Positions 24,601 to 34,541 of a stretch of DNA of 64,000 nt are shown piece after piece. The notes under the pieces were generated by a model, which did no database searches, was not told the DNA's origin, and was given only the letters and a program-made list of their open reading frames with translations. The stretch is from Allantophomopsis cytisporea. Lineage: Eukaryota > Ascomycota > Leotiomycetes > Phacidiales > Phacidiaceae. The DNA is taken from NCBI GenBank assembly GCA_024752435.1, contig CP103030.1:248001-312000 (forward strand), given 5' to 3'. Position 1 is the first letter of the stretch. Every line of letters starts with the position of its first letter. The position numbers and the translations under genes are program-made.

Positions 24601-26261
24601 CTAAAGGTTAGCCTTACGACTCGAAGCTGCAAGGTACTCGTAGACACCAGGACGAGACGCATATGGTGAGTTGCCGGCTAACCGCATCCCCAGACCTTGA
24701 GTATCCAGGTATTTGGAACTCAACTGGTCAACCCTAGTGCATCCAAGCAGTCGCATGGCTGCAACCATCTCGTCCTTCAACAGTTGCATAGCTCTGTCGA
24801 CGCCCGGCAAACCATAAGCGCCCATGGCGTAAGCAAATGGACGGCCGATTCCAACGCCTCTGGCTCCGAGACACAAAGCCTTAACGATGTCCGTGCCGCT
24901 ACGGACTCCGCCGTCCATGAATATTTCGATGCGATTTTCCCATCCCATCTGACGAAGGAAGGGCATCACCTCTTCAAGGATATCCAAAGAAGGACGAGCG
25001 AAGTCGAGTCGACGGCCGCCATGATTCGACAGAACAACGCCGTGAACGCCGTGCTCGATCGCGAGGATGACATCATCAACGCACTGCACGCCCTTGAGGA
25101 CAATGGGCATCTTAGTTATTTCTTTGAACCAGGATATATCGCTCCAGGTTAAGCTAGGGTCAATGATGGGCGAGACGCCAAAGGCAGTGCTCTTGATACC
25201 ACTGACATTCTCACCTTTCGGCGAACGACTGTTATTTGTTTCGAGACGAGACTTTCTGCGCATATCTTTCTCTCTTCGACCGCGCTGTGCAGCGTCAACG
25301 GTGATAAACAAGCCTTTGCATCCTCGTTGCTCAGCATGCTGAACAATACGTTTCGTTACCTCCCGGTCTTGATTCACCTAGAATAATAAAATGAGACAAC
25401 ATCCAAGATTGATAACAATTGAGGGAACCTTACATAGAGCTGGAGCCACTGGACTTGATCACCTTCCCTTGCGTTGATTAGTTCATCAATGGAGCAACCG
25501 GGGAAGGTTGGAATCATCTGAATAACGTTGTGTTTTTTTGCTGCTTTGGTAAACACAACCTCTCCTTCTGGGTGGGCCAATTTTCCAGATGCCATTGCGG
25601 TAATGTAGAAAGGGGTATCAACTTCTGCACCTAACATTTTTGTGCTAAGATCGATGGTCTTGACGTCGACTAGAATACGGGGTCGGAACCATATTCTCTG
25701 GAAAGCATAATAATTCTCTCGCATAGTCTAACACAACATGAGAAGTATCAGTATTTAGGATAGCTGAAATTGACGGAGGGACACTTACCATTTCGTTACC
25801 TGCTCCGCTGGAGTAGTATGCCCAAGCTGGCTCTTCCATGTTCCTCTTTGCTACCGCTTCAAAGTCCATCAGATTGTGACACTGTTCTAAAGGCGGAATA
25901 TTCGAAATTTGGTCTTCATTGGATTGAGTTGGAAGATGTATGACACTTCGATCATCATTGACAGCTCCCATGTCAACATCGCCAAGATGTTTTGACTTGG
26001 GAAGATATCTGTCAAATGTATCTGGCGGGTGTACCATCTCAAAAGCTTCCGTTGCATCTAATCCCGCGTATTTCAAGATAATTCCAGGCCCACCAGGATG
26101 TTCTATATATATTCAGTTTCAAATTCAGATGCTCGAAGAAGAATGTTCGATTATTTCATACCGGGGAGAAATTCTGTAACATCATATGCCTTGCCATGTA
26201 CAATGACCCAGCAAGAATGCTCGTCATCATGCTTCTTTATTTCGTTGAGGTCAATAGCCAT
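24601..26261 (-). CDS. Cytochrome b2-like FMN-dependent alpha-hydroxyacid dehydrogenase
   Basis: Flavocytochrome that oxidises an alpha-hydroxyacid (L-lactate in the yeast prototype) and passes electrons through heme b. Exons 26261-26162, 26102-25789, 25727-25434 and 25377-24601 keep phase and give 494 residues. Seen: a cytochrome b5 domain at residues 4-75 with heme ligands His35 (EHPGGPG) and His58 (MVHPPDTF). The FMN barrel carries FYITAMASGKLAHPEGE, WLQLYVNQDRE, FITVDAAQRGRRE (Asp264), PIVLKG (Lys331), the catalytic base His355 and substrate Arg358 in LSNHGGRRLD, and the FMN phosphate loop FMDGGVRSGTDIVKAL plus GARGVGIGRPF. All known catalytic residues are present. Unlike yeast cytochrome b2 there is no mitochondrial presequence before the b5 domain, so a cytosolic form is likely. 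It is the left neighbour of the phosphonate genes; a role on a phosphonate hydroxyacid is possible but unproven. Confidence 0.92.
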
Positions 26262-27862
26262 AGCGAAAATTATGGACAACGATGTAAAGTTTGTTCCAGG
26301 TGTGAGATTCAAAGAGCACAACAAATTTCGTTGAGTTGGAAGACCGAAAGTAATCTACTCATCCCACGTAGAAGGGCAAAGCGAAGTATCCGTTCATCGT
26401 TCATCCTTCATTTGCTGACATTGATTAAGCATCGGTGACGATACTGCTGTGATCAGATCCTTTCCCAACTTGAATAATGTATCCTCACGGACGCGTATTC
26501 TCCTTATTGGACACAAACATAACTATGCACAACCCTGCTCGGGAAGGACCCTACATCAATCCGTACATGGCTTTTCGGAAGTTCATGGTATAGTGCATGC
26601 AAGTGATATCCACACCATGCTGTTTTCTTGGAGCTACGGCTGTGGCTGCACTTTACAAACGCTTTGACGTTATCGGAAGTCTCCTACTTTAGTTAAGCAA
26701 TCACCCCACTTATTGCTTGTACAGAGGGGATTAGAGCCAAGACAAGTGCCTTATGCGTTTCTGCAGTGGGAGAATAGGTGAGAAGCAATAGTTCGTCAGC
26801 TAGTGCGCATAGAGCTGGAATAGCATAAAGTTCATACCTAGTCAACATCATGGATTACAATTATGGATGCTATGCCTCGGCTGTCATCGTACCACATCCT
26901 TGCAATTTGTGTCGAGTGTATAATGCCTGCACTCTGTATGGAGCCTGTATAAAATCGTCCTACGCACAGACTGACCATATATATGCACACCATGTAGAAG
27001 CGAAAAATAGTTATGTATGTATTGGATGTAGTATGATCATGGGTGTGGAACGGACACACCCGTTATCTCAAGCCTTTCTTGTATAGGCGATCAGCCTGAC
27101 TGCTTTCCACATTGGGGTAGTTCGTGTTTTCGAGGCACTTTGACCCTGTAGATCTTTCAGTCCGCACGCCCCTTCAGATACGACGTACAGTACCATCTGT
27201 CATATTGAATTCTGATCCACTTCGTTCCCCGCACATATCTTACGCTCTAGACTCTAGTCAATCTAAACGACAATAGCACCGATTGAGAGTGAAGCCACTT
27301 CTTTGCAAGAGTCGCTGCCTCCAAATTTTAACGACCTTGAGCCCCCGTCCACAGACGGCCTCGGAAATTCCGAATTTATTCTCTTCAACCCATGCTGCCA
27401 TCTTATTCAAATTGTGACTAAAGATGGAAGAACCAAGCTAGCTGGAGAGCCTGCTCAAGCTATCGACAAAGCTCTGACCATGTGGATAGCTACGAACTGG
27501 GCTACGAAACCTTGAAGGCGATAAGAAGAAGTGATGAGGAAAATGCATTGACTAAGAGAAAAGATGGACCATCTAGGTGAACACGAGGGTAGTAGATTTT
27601 CTCGATCAACCCAATCGTCTAAGTGACACCGATCCATCGATAGTGCGGGGCTTCGTCGGCTGTTGCTTTTGAGTCAATGATGAGTTACATCAGAGTAACT
27701 CAGTTTAAGTGGTTTACGATACAGCATTCCTTTCACGTCAATTCTCTTCAGTGGCAACTTTCGATGGTGATAAAATCCTTATATTGACGCAATCGCAGAA
27801 TGAGATGGAAAAAGAGCACCTAGGTAGATACCTCAGCTAAAACTAGGCAATAGAATGGCACT
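26262..27862. other. Intergenic region
   Basis: Promoter of the FMN dehydrogenase at the left, 3' flank of the decarboxylase at the right. A plus-strand frame at 27300-27515 (ending MWIATNWATKP) looks mildly coding but has no in-frame ATG at its start and no recognisable domain; it may be a gene remnant. Confidence 0.5.
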
Positions 27863-29113
27863 TTAGGACATCTCATTGAAAGATTCCATGAATATTGTCT
27901 TCAGTTCCGCCAGAGTCTCCGACGGACGTGGAATGTCATCTGCAACATCCCCGTTTGCAAGGACAACAATCAAGGTGCTTTTGTTTGCAGACCGACATGC
28001 CCTCCTGAATCCCTCTTCATCGTCTACCAGGAACTTCTGTGCGTAGGAGAAACTTTCCACCATAGCGAGAAAATTATCTCTGCTCAACATGAGTGGCTGA
28101 CTACCGGTAGAGCAATGGATTCCGTTGTAGACGATGACGTGAACCAGATTTGGAGGCGAAATGCCAGCCAACACCGCATTGTTCCCTGCGTGCATCAGAA
28201 CGGACCCGTCACCGTCCAGGCAAAACACTCGACCACGAGGAAAGCCCATAGCCACACCATATGCCATAGAAAAGGCATGTCCCATGGCTCCGACGGAGAA
28301 AAAGTGCCGGCCGAGGCCCAGGCCCTTTTCTTTCAGGATCATGTACATCTCACGACTGGTACCACCTAGTGAACAAACTACCACGTCGTTCTTCTCCAAC
28401 TGCGGGAGAAGACAACGAAGAGTAAGCTCGCGGGAAAGATGGAATTGATCTCCCGTCTTGTGCGAGCTCCAGTCCTCCAATTTCACCCGCTTTGTTGATA
28501 ACAGGGGTGGCAGTACGTCCATTGACCCTCCCGAGGGGGTGGAATAGGAGCTGAATGTTTTGTTTGGAACAACCAAGGCAACCGGTGTGCTTTGCTTCAA
28601 AGCCGTTGCAACGAGGCGGGATACAGCTTCTTTAGCACCCGAGATAGTGTTGGGAATTTCTTCATAGGGAATGCCATTCGCCTTGATATTGTCTATGAGA
28701 AGCCTTCCTACCAAGGCATGCTGCGGCTCATCCTTCTGTCCTGGTTTGCCACGCCAGCCAATCATGAGCAGCATGGGGATTCCGAAGGCTTCTTTCGATG
28801 CTATTGACTGCAACGGATTCAAGGAATTCGAATACCCAGAATTTTGCATGTATGCCAGGGCAATCTTCCGAGTAGCCAGATAGTAGCCAATGGCAAGTGC
28901 GGCTGCCCCCCCTTCGTTGGCGGTAACTATGTGCTCTGGTGATTTCTTTGTTGCATAGATGTAGCTCAGTAACCCGCCGAAGCTCGAGTCTGGCACGCCA
29001 AAGGCAACATCTATGCCGTTTGCTTCAAGCGCCTCATGGTAAAATTGGCCTGGGTCAAGAGGCTTGGTAGCGGCTGCTGAGACAGCTCCTGAAGAAGGAA
29101 GAGTAGAGGGCAT
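27863..29113 (-). CDS. Phosphonopyruvate decarboxylase (ThDP-dependent)
   Basis: Decarboxylates 3-phosphonopyruvate to phosphonoacetaldehyde and CO2, the step that makes C-P bond formation by PEP mutase irreversible. Intronless, 416 residues (family usually about 380-400). Seen: the ThDP-activating Glu67 in TANEGGAAALAIGYY, the QNSGYSNSLNPL segment, and the GWRGKPGQKDEPQH block, which in my knowledge is characteristic of phosphonopyruvate decarboxylases and the related sulfopyruvate decarboxylases. The ThDP/Mg2+ motif GDGSVLMHAGNN is at 301-312, then YNGIHCSTGSQP at 329-340. The two half-domains usually seen in ThDP enzymes are fused, without a third central domain, as expected for this subfamily. 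Start: the first ATG (29113), giving a short Ser/Ala-rich leader of about 20 residues. Sulfopyruvate decarboxylase is the alternative; the PEP mutase 10 kb away decides for phosphonopyruvate. Confidence 0.88.
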   Translation of the reverse strand: MPSTLPSSGAVSAAATKPLDPGQFYHEALEANGIDVAFGVPDSSFGGLLSYIYATKKSPEHIVTANEGGAAALAIGYYLATRKIALAYMQNSGYSNSLNPLQSIASKEAFGIPMLLMIGWRGKPGQKDEPQHALVGRLLIDNIKANGIPYEEIPNTISGAKEAVSRLVATALKQSTPVALVVPNKTFSSYSTPSGGSMDVLPPLLSTKRVKLEDWSSHKTGDQFHLSRELTLRCLLPQLEKNDVVVCSLGGTSREMYMILKEKGLGLGRHFFSVGAMGHAFSMAYGVAMGFPRGRVFCLDGDGSVLMHAGNNAVLAGISPPNLVHVIVYNGIHCSTGSQPLMLSRDNFLAMVESFSYAQKFLVDDEEGFRRACRSANKSTLIVVLANGDVADDIPRPSETLAELKTIFMESFNEMS

Positions 29114-30136
29114 TGTGAAGTGTTGGTGTTTGGAAATAGTAGCAGTGAATTTGAACGTGAAAGATCAAGAATGATGGTTTTCTGAATGGCTGAAGGCACA
29201 AGAGAGCTTTTGTGACAATTTCGAGATTATTCAAGTGACTTCACGATCTGGTTGTCACGATTGAAGTCTTTCCATGCTAAAAGTGGGCTGGAAAAGCTAC
29301 ATGGGAAGAGATAGTGATTCTCTTGATTTCATATGACTGATAACTTTCTATAACTGCACTCTATCGGATCCTCTGTGCGGCTGGCGCGGTATGTTCATGT
29401 AAATCCACAAAATGCTATATCAGGATATATGAAACACATACGTAAGGATTAATGCAGCTTGCTATAAAATACCACCAGCAGGTAAGCAAGGGTCCATCAT
29501 GCAACCATTCAGGAATTCGCAACCAGCGTGCCCCGGATTGTAGACCAAGCCTTCCTCTTGAAGTTATATGACGTGTGAACCAGGTTTTGAACTCACAATT
29601 TCCGAAATTATGAACAAACGGGGCGAGCGGAATGTGATCCAACTCGGTGAGAGCAAGCGTAAGCAAGTGCGCCTCGGAGTAATTAAGGTAAATGCAACCG
29701 TACTGTGAGTGCAAACTACATTATGGGTCTTATCAGCTATGAATCGTGAGGTCTAGGCCGATCTTATCTTGGGGTAATCAACGGCTGATTTCTTGTCCAA
29801 AAAGTTTCTCGATGTGGCTGGTTCCTCCGGCTCACGGTTTTGTAAGCTGTTTGCTCCTCTCTCTTGAGCCTCCAATCACTTCTGATGATACAGATAATCA
29901 AAAGATGTTCAAGTATATGCGATTCATTGTATGATGTTGCGTGATACCTATCTTCTTTAAGAATTTTGAATTCCTATTTTTATATTTCGAAGGGTTGTGA
30001 CAGCTTAGAATTCGCGAATATTCAGGGGTTCATTATAGAATCAAACGTAACGCATACTGTATGAACGCATCTAATTGAATGCCAAGTTTGAAATTATTGG
30101 CATTTACAGAGACAAATGCTATCTAGATACTCTAAA
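29114..30136. other. Intergenic region, decarboxylase promoter
   Basis: Holds the promoter of the phosphonopyruvate decarboxylase and the 3' flank of the aldo-keto reductase. No gene seen. Confidence 0.6.
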
Positions 30137-31309
30137 TCAATAACGAAGCTCTCCATGCCAATAGTTTGGGCAATTCGTCTTAACCAGCTCCCAGGAGTCT
30201 TCCGCAGCCTGTACGATCTCCTGAGGCAAGGGTCCGTTTTCCAGATATTTCAAATTTTTCTGCAAGTGATCAAAGCTCGAAATTCCAAGCAAGATTCCAT
30301 CTCTGCTATCCTTGGATGATTCTTTCATCCGAAGCTGTGAGTGATAGAACAACCACCGCATGGAGATTTCAGCAAGAGAAATCGAGTGCGGCTCACCAGC
30401 CCGCTCGAGCAATTGAATTGCTTCGAAATAGATGGCACGGAAGTACCGCTGGCGATATCGACGCCCTTGGTCAGTATTCATTATGAAGCGGCCGTCTGTG
30501 TCGAAGTCTTCGATGGAGCGGTATTTCCCAGTGAGCAGTCCTCCTGCGAGTCTACCGGGAACGTTATGATCTTAATTCAAGGTGTTATGGGAATCCGAAA
30601 ACTTACGGATTATATGCGACAATGTCCAAGCCGTACTTTCTGCAGGCGACTATCAGTTCCGGCTCGATTGCCCGAGCTGCGCAAGTCGGTCAGAGAAGAA
30701 CAACCAGTAGATTGTTTAAGCTAAAACTTACTTAGAATGTTGTACATCCCTTGGTATATCGTTGGACGTATCCAGTTGTTTGCAATACACAATGTCACGA
30801 CTTCTGCTACTTCGAAGGCAGCGAAATTGCTCAATCCCAAGGCTTTAAACTGACCCTTCTTGTGCAAAGAGTCCAATTCTTGCAAAGTTTCTGAAAAAGG
30901 GGTACTACGATCGGGGGCGTGAAGATAGAATATATCCACCGACTCCGAACGCAACGATTCCAAAGATTCACTCAGATTCTGCCGCAATGAACTGGCACTA
31001 TGGGTTATTGCGGGCGGTTTGGGATAGAGCTGTCATAGGTATTTAGTCGATTCTCGTAACATTGATGGCGATTGAGGGTCATACCTTAGTCGCAAGTTTC
31101 AGTCCTCGGCCGGGCCAGTTCATCTCTCCTGTCCAGCGCTCCTGCTCTCCTTCGAGATACATGCGAGCCGTATCGACCTCGTCGAATCCGCGTTCCTGAA
31201 AGAGGTCAAGAATCTTTGCGAACTCATCCTTCGACGTGATTCTTGCGCCTTTGGCAGGATCGGGGCCGATGTTCATCAAACCCAGAATAATTCGAGGCCT
31301 TGCTGTCAT
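30137..31309 (-). CDS. AKR7-type aldo-keto reductase
   Basis: NADPH-dependent aldehyde reductase of the aflatoxin-aldehyde reductase group. Exons 31309-31085, 31029-30732, 30676-30607 and 30551-30137 keep phase and give 335 residues, a standard AKR length. Seen: the catalytic tetrad Asp46 and Tyr51 (EVDTARMY), Lys75 (LATK, at the end of exon 1) and His112 (FYLHAPDR). Also LGLSNF, YQGMYNILTR across intron 2, IVAYNPLAGGLLTGKY across intron 3, and the C-terminal LLGISSFDHLQKNL cofactor segment. Exon 3 is only 70 nt. Its place between the phosphonopyruvate decarboxylase and the dioxygenase suggests that it reduces phosphonoacetaldehyde to 2-hydroxyethylphosphonate, a job done by iron-type alcohol dehydrogenases in known bacterial pathways. 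The fold and active site are certain; the substrate is inference. Confidence 0.9.
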
Positions 31310-32208
31310 ATTGTTTGCTGGTGTGGTACAATATGGAATGATACGAAATGAAATGATCGGGATAGGTGAAGATGAGATGAGCGGGATGTGTGAAGAAGAT
31401 GAGATGAGCTGGATGGTCGGATGCTATCAGGTAGGCAATTCGATCACCAAATTCCTCGAGTTCCCTGCAGGTCTTCTAATGTGGGGTTTTTGTCTTGTGA
31501 TACACGGATCTGCTCATACATTGCATATTTGCAACTCCGCATGAGGTCTATCTGACACAACCTTTCATTCGCGCCGGCATGAAGCAACCTCGCCACGCAA
31601 TGAATTATGATACGTTATTGATCTATAGTCTGCTTTGTGGATCTGCCGAATGCAAACCATGGAAGAGGTTGGAGCTGAATGCACCTGAATGCCAGGGTTG
31701 TGGACTAGGCCGAGAATCCTTTGACAAAATCTGGGCATCGAAGTAAGTCCATGCGAATTCGTTTATATCCGTATCCAGCTAGTATGTAGCTTCTGCAGAG
31801 GCTAATGAGGTCAGCCTATTCTGTAGTCTAACCCCGTAAATTAAGAGAGATGCGCAAGAATAAGCATTCATCCTAGCAGATAACATGGAGATAACATCAT
31901 TTATCTAATCCGACTTTTTATTATCACGTAAGTAGTGAAAATTCATGTGGCGTGTCAGTCCGTGATTAATGACCAGAACAACTCCCTACGTTACCGTGCA
32001 ATTTGCCGTCTTAGGCATACTACGAATTGAGTATAGTTATATGCTGATGAGAATATGCCGGGGACGTCTTGGATGTACAAGTATTAAAGATAAAGCAAGA
32101 GAGTTGGCTGTAAATCCAAGAGAAGCAAAGAACAAAAAATTCTTCGCCAGTACAACAACATTTGCTTGCGATACACTCTACATTTAGTCTTCATCGTATA
32201 TTATCGAG
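31310..32208. promoter_or_regulatory. Divergent promoter region, AKR and dioxygenase
   Basis: 899 bp between two head-to-head genes, so a shared control region is likely. Near the AKR start lies an 18-nt direct repeat listed separately. No palindromic Zn2Cys6 site stands out by eye. Confidence 0.5.
31371..31415. repeat. 18-nt direct repeat in the AKR promoter or 5' leader
   Basis: GATGAGATGAGCGGGATG (31371-31388) and GATGAGATGAGCTGGATG (31398-31415) differ at one base and lie 62-106 bp upstream of the AKR start codon. Purpose unknown; could be a duplicated regulator site or simple slippage. Confidence 0.7.
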
Positions 32209-33219
32209 ATGTCGTCTTTCAAGATCACTCCTGAGCAAGTCGAGTTTTACGACAGAGAGGGATATCTGGTTGTCAAAAACCATGGCCTCGTCGACCCTGC
32301 CGACCTTCAGAAGTGGACGCAAGAAATTATGCACTGGCCACCAGAGACTGGAAAGTGGATGCCATACAAAGAGGTCAACACTAAAGGCGAAAAACAGCTT
32401 ATGCGAACCGAGAAGATTGTTGACTACCACGACGGTTTTCGATCTCTGCTCTGCGGTCCAGAGGTTCTGGATATGCTCAAGACACTGACCGGAAAGGTAA
32501 GTCTCGGGGAAATAAAGGTCAAGATGGAAGATGGAAAGGCTAACTAGTGTGAACACAATCTAGGAGCTGGTCTTGTTTAAGGACAAACTCAACTACAAGC
32601 TTCCGGGTGCTAACGGTTTCAGAGCCCATCTCGATGCTCCCGCCTACACTCACATGGGAGATATTGTTCATAACAATATCATGGTGGCTATAGATGCTCA
32701 AAGCGCCGAGAATGGGGCCGTGGAGGTGGTTCCGGGCTCCCACAAAATGGACGTTCCCCTCGTTAATCGCGGATGCATTGACCCCGAATGGGAGGCGAGC
32801 CATGAGTTCATCACGGTCCCGCTAGATGCAGGTAAGACATCCGTACTCCTCCATTTACTGTAATGGTCAGACGCTCAGGAGGACAGGCGACTTGCTCGTT
32901 TTCGGGTCACTTCTAGCACACCGATCCGGGCCAAACCCAACGACCTCACAACGTGCGGCTTTCTTTGCGACCTACAACTTCAAAGAAGATGGCGAGAATC
33001 TTCGCCAGAAGTACTACGAGCATCGTAGAGAGCATTTCCCTCCAGACCATGGTCAGTTTCATCCCTCGCATTAGTCTTGTTGGCAGAATCCGCAATTTCG
33101 CTGACAGATTTGCAGAGCGCGTCGAAGGAGAGGGCTACAAGACTGGTTGGGGCCAATACGGATTCTCCGCTCCGTTTGCCAAGGCAACTCCTGCAAACCA
33201 AGAAGTAGGAGCAATGTGA
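32209..33219 (+). CDS. PhyH-family Fe(II)/2-oxoglutarate dioxygenase
   Basis: Non-heme iron oxygenase of the phytanoyl-CoA dioxygenase superfamily, which hydroxylates, desaturates or cyclises small substrates using 2-oxoglutarate and O2. Exons 32209-32496, 32564-32831, 32887-33051 and 33116-33219 give 274 residues, the usual length. The third exon must start after GACAG at 32886 rather than at the nearer CTCAG, because only that restores LDAGDLLVFGSLLAHRSG. Seen: iron ligands His118 and Asp120 (AHLDAPAY) and His197 (AHRSG), and the 2-oxoglutarate-binding Arg208 (TTSQRAAFF). Also NNIMVAIDAQSAENGAVEVVPGSH, typical of PhyH proteins. Bacterial phosphonate pathways use relatives of this family (for example PhnY-type 2-aminoethylphosphonate hydroxylases), so a tailoring step on hydroxyethyl- or aminoethylphosphonate is a good guess. 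It is transcribed divergently from the AKR. Confidence 0.92.
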
Positions 33220-34541
33220 TGAGGCGAGCCACAGGCAAGCCATCGAGGAGGGATTGTGATGAGAATGAGAAAGACTGAACGAGATATGGGAACGTAGAGA
33301 ATGACTGACTGTTTTGTGCAGAGTTATGCCCTTGGCATAACTCCGCTTCACGTGATATGCAAGCCTTATGTACACACGTTGCCTCTCCTTAGCAAATACA
33401 ATTTGGTTTCTACATGAAGCTATTCTCGTGTTGCGCACGGCCTGATCGACTTCCTGATGCTCGAGATAGACAAAGGAAATAACATTGACAATGGAAATCA
33501 ATTCCGAGCAGTTCAGATATCGCCTGCTGTGGAGTCAGCCATCCACGTACGTATGGCCGTTTTAAAGTGGAGAGTCCCGTTGCAAGGGGTTATAGCCTCA
33601 ACGACATCCCGAGCTCCCGTCCCGTGAGAGCGCCGAGTGTAGAGGCGGGATCCTTAAGCTTATGTCAACTACAACTCCCCGCGTCGTACGGGTGACTGAC
33701 TGACTGACACTGACAGGCGAGGCAACCCAGGTAACGAACGCGACGCACGTGGTCATTTTCCTAATCAAGACCCAGAAATCCTAGTGCTTATGATTGTACG
33801 TATGAGTGTGCGTATGCTTGTTAAGCTCGGCAATTCCCTCTCTCTACAATGCATCTACCAGCCCCGGGCATTGCCCTATCTTTTCTATGACGTATAAACA
33901 CGACATTGCTAGATTAGGACTAGTGCTGACCCTTATCACTACTGCCTTGAGGTAAAGTACCTTACTGTGTAGGCATGGCGCGGGGCGTGGCGTGGGGCTG
34001 AACTACGTCGTAGACATCTGTCTTTGGCTTCTACCCTGTCGTGCTGATACTTCCTACTGCATATATTATCTTATCTACGCCGGTAAGTCGTAAGTAAATA
34101 AAGGCTAATTGCTTGGGCCCCTCGTATGTGCCTGTGAGATGAGCGTCGTACATGACCAGGCACGATTTCACGTAAGTCTCGAGCTCAATTGGAAATTATC
34201 CCCTCAAGAGTCGTATGGAATCCTTACAAGCGAAGGCAGGAATCCCCGGCCGACTTTTGCTTTTAGCCGGTGACAACGTTATGATTTCTTAGCAACCAAT
34301 ACACAGATACTCATAATATTCCGAGTCTGTACCACTTATGGAACACGCAGAACTGCGGCTCTTGCGGCTTACGAGTCTGCAGGGATACTGCCTTCCAGGA
34401 CATACAGGGACAGTGTCACATTTCTGGAAAACGACAATAACATTCATTACTAAAACAACACGGTCATCCACAGATAAGCCAACGTTTGAAAATCAACACC
34501 ATCATCACAGTGCACACCATGTGTTCCTAAGAATGAACTAG
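33220..34541. other. Intergenic region between convergent genes
   Basis: 3' flanks of the dioxygenase and the aminotransferase. Contains a perfect hairpin (separate entry) and a short GACT tandem run near 33690-33705. No gene seen, yet it is long (1.3 kb) for a convergent interval. Confidence 0.55.
33318..33346. repeat. Stem-loop downstream of the dioxygenase gene
   Basis: GAGTTATGCC (33321-33330), loop CTT, GGCATAACTC (33334-33343): a perfect 10-bp stem, extendable by two more pairs past one mismatch. It lies about 100 bp after the dioxygenase stop codon, so it may sit in the 3' UTR. Confidence 0.8.
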
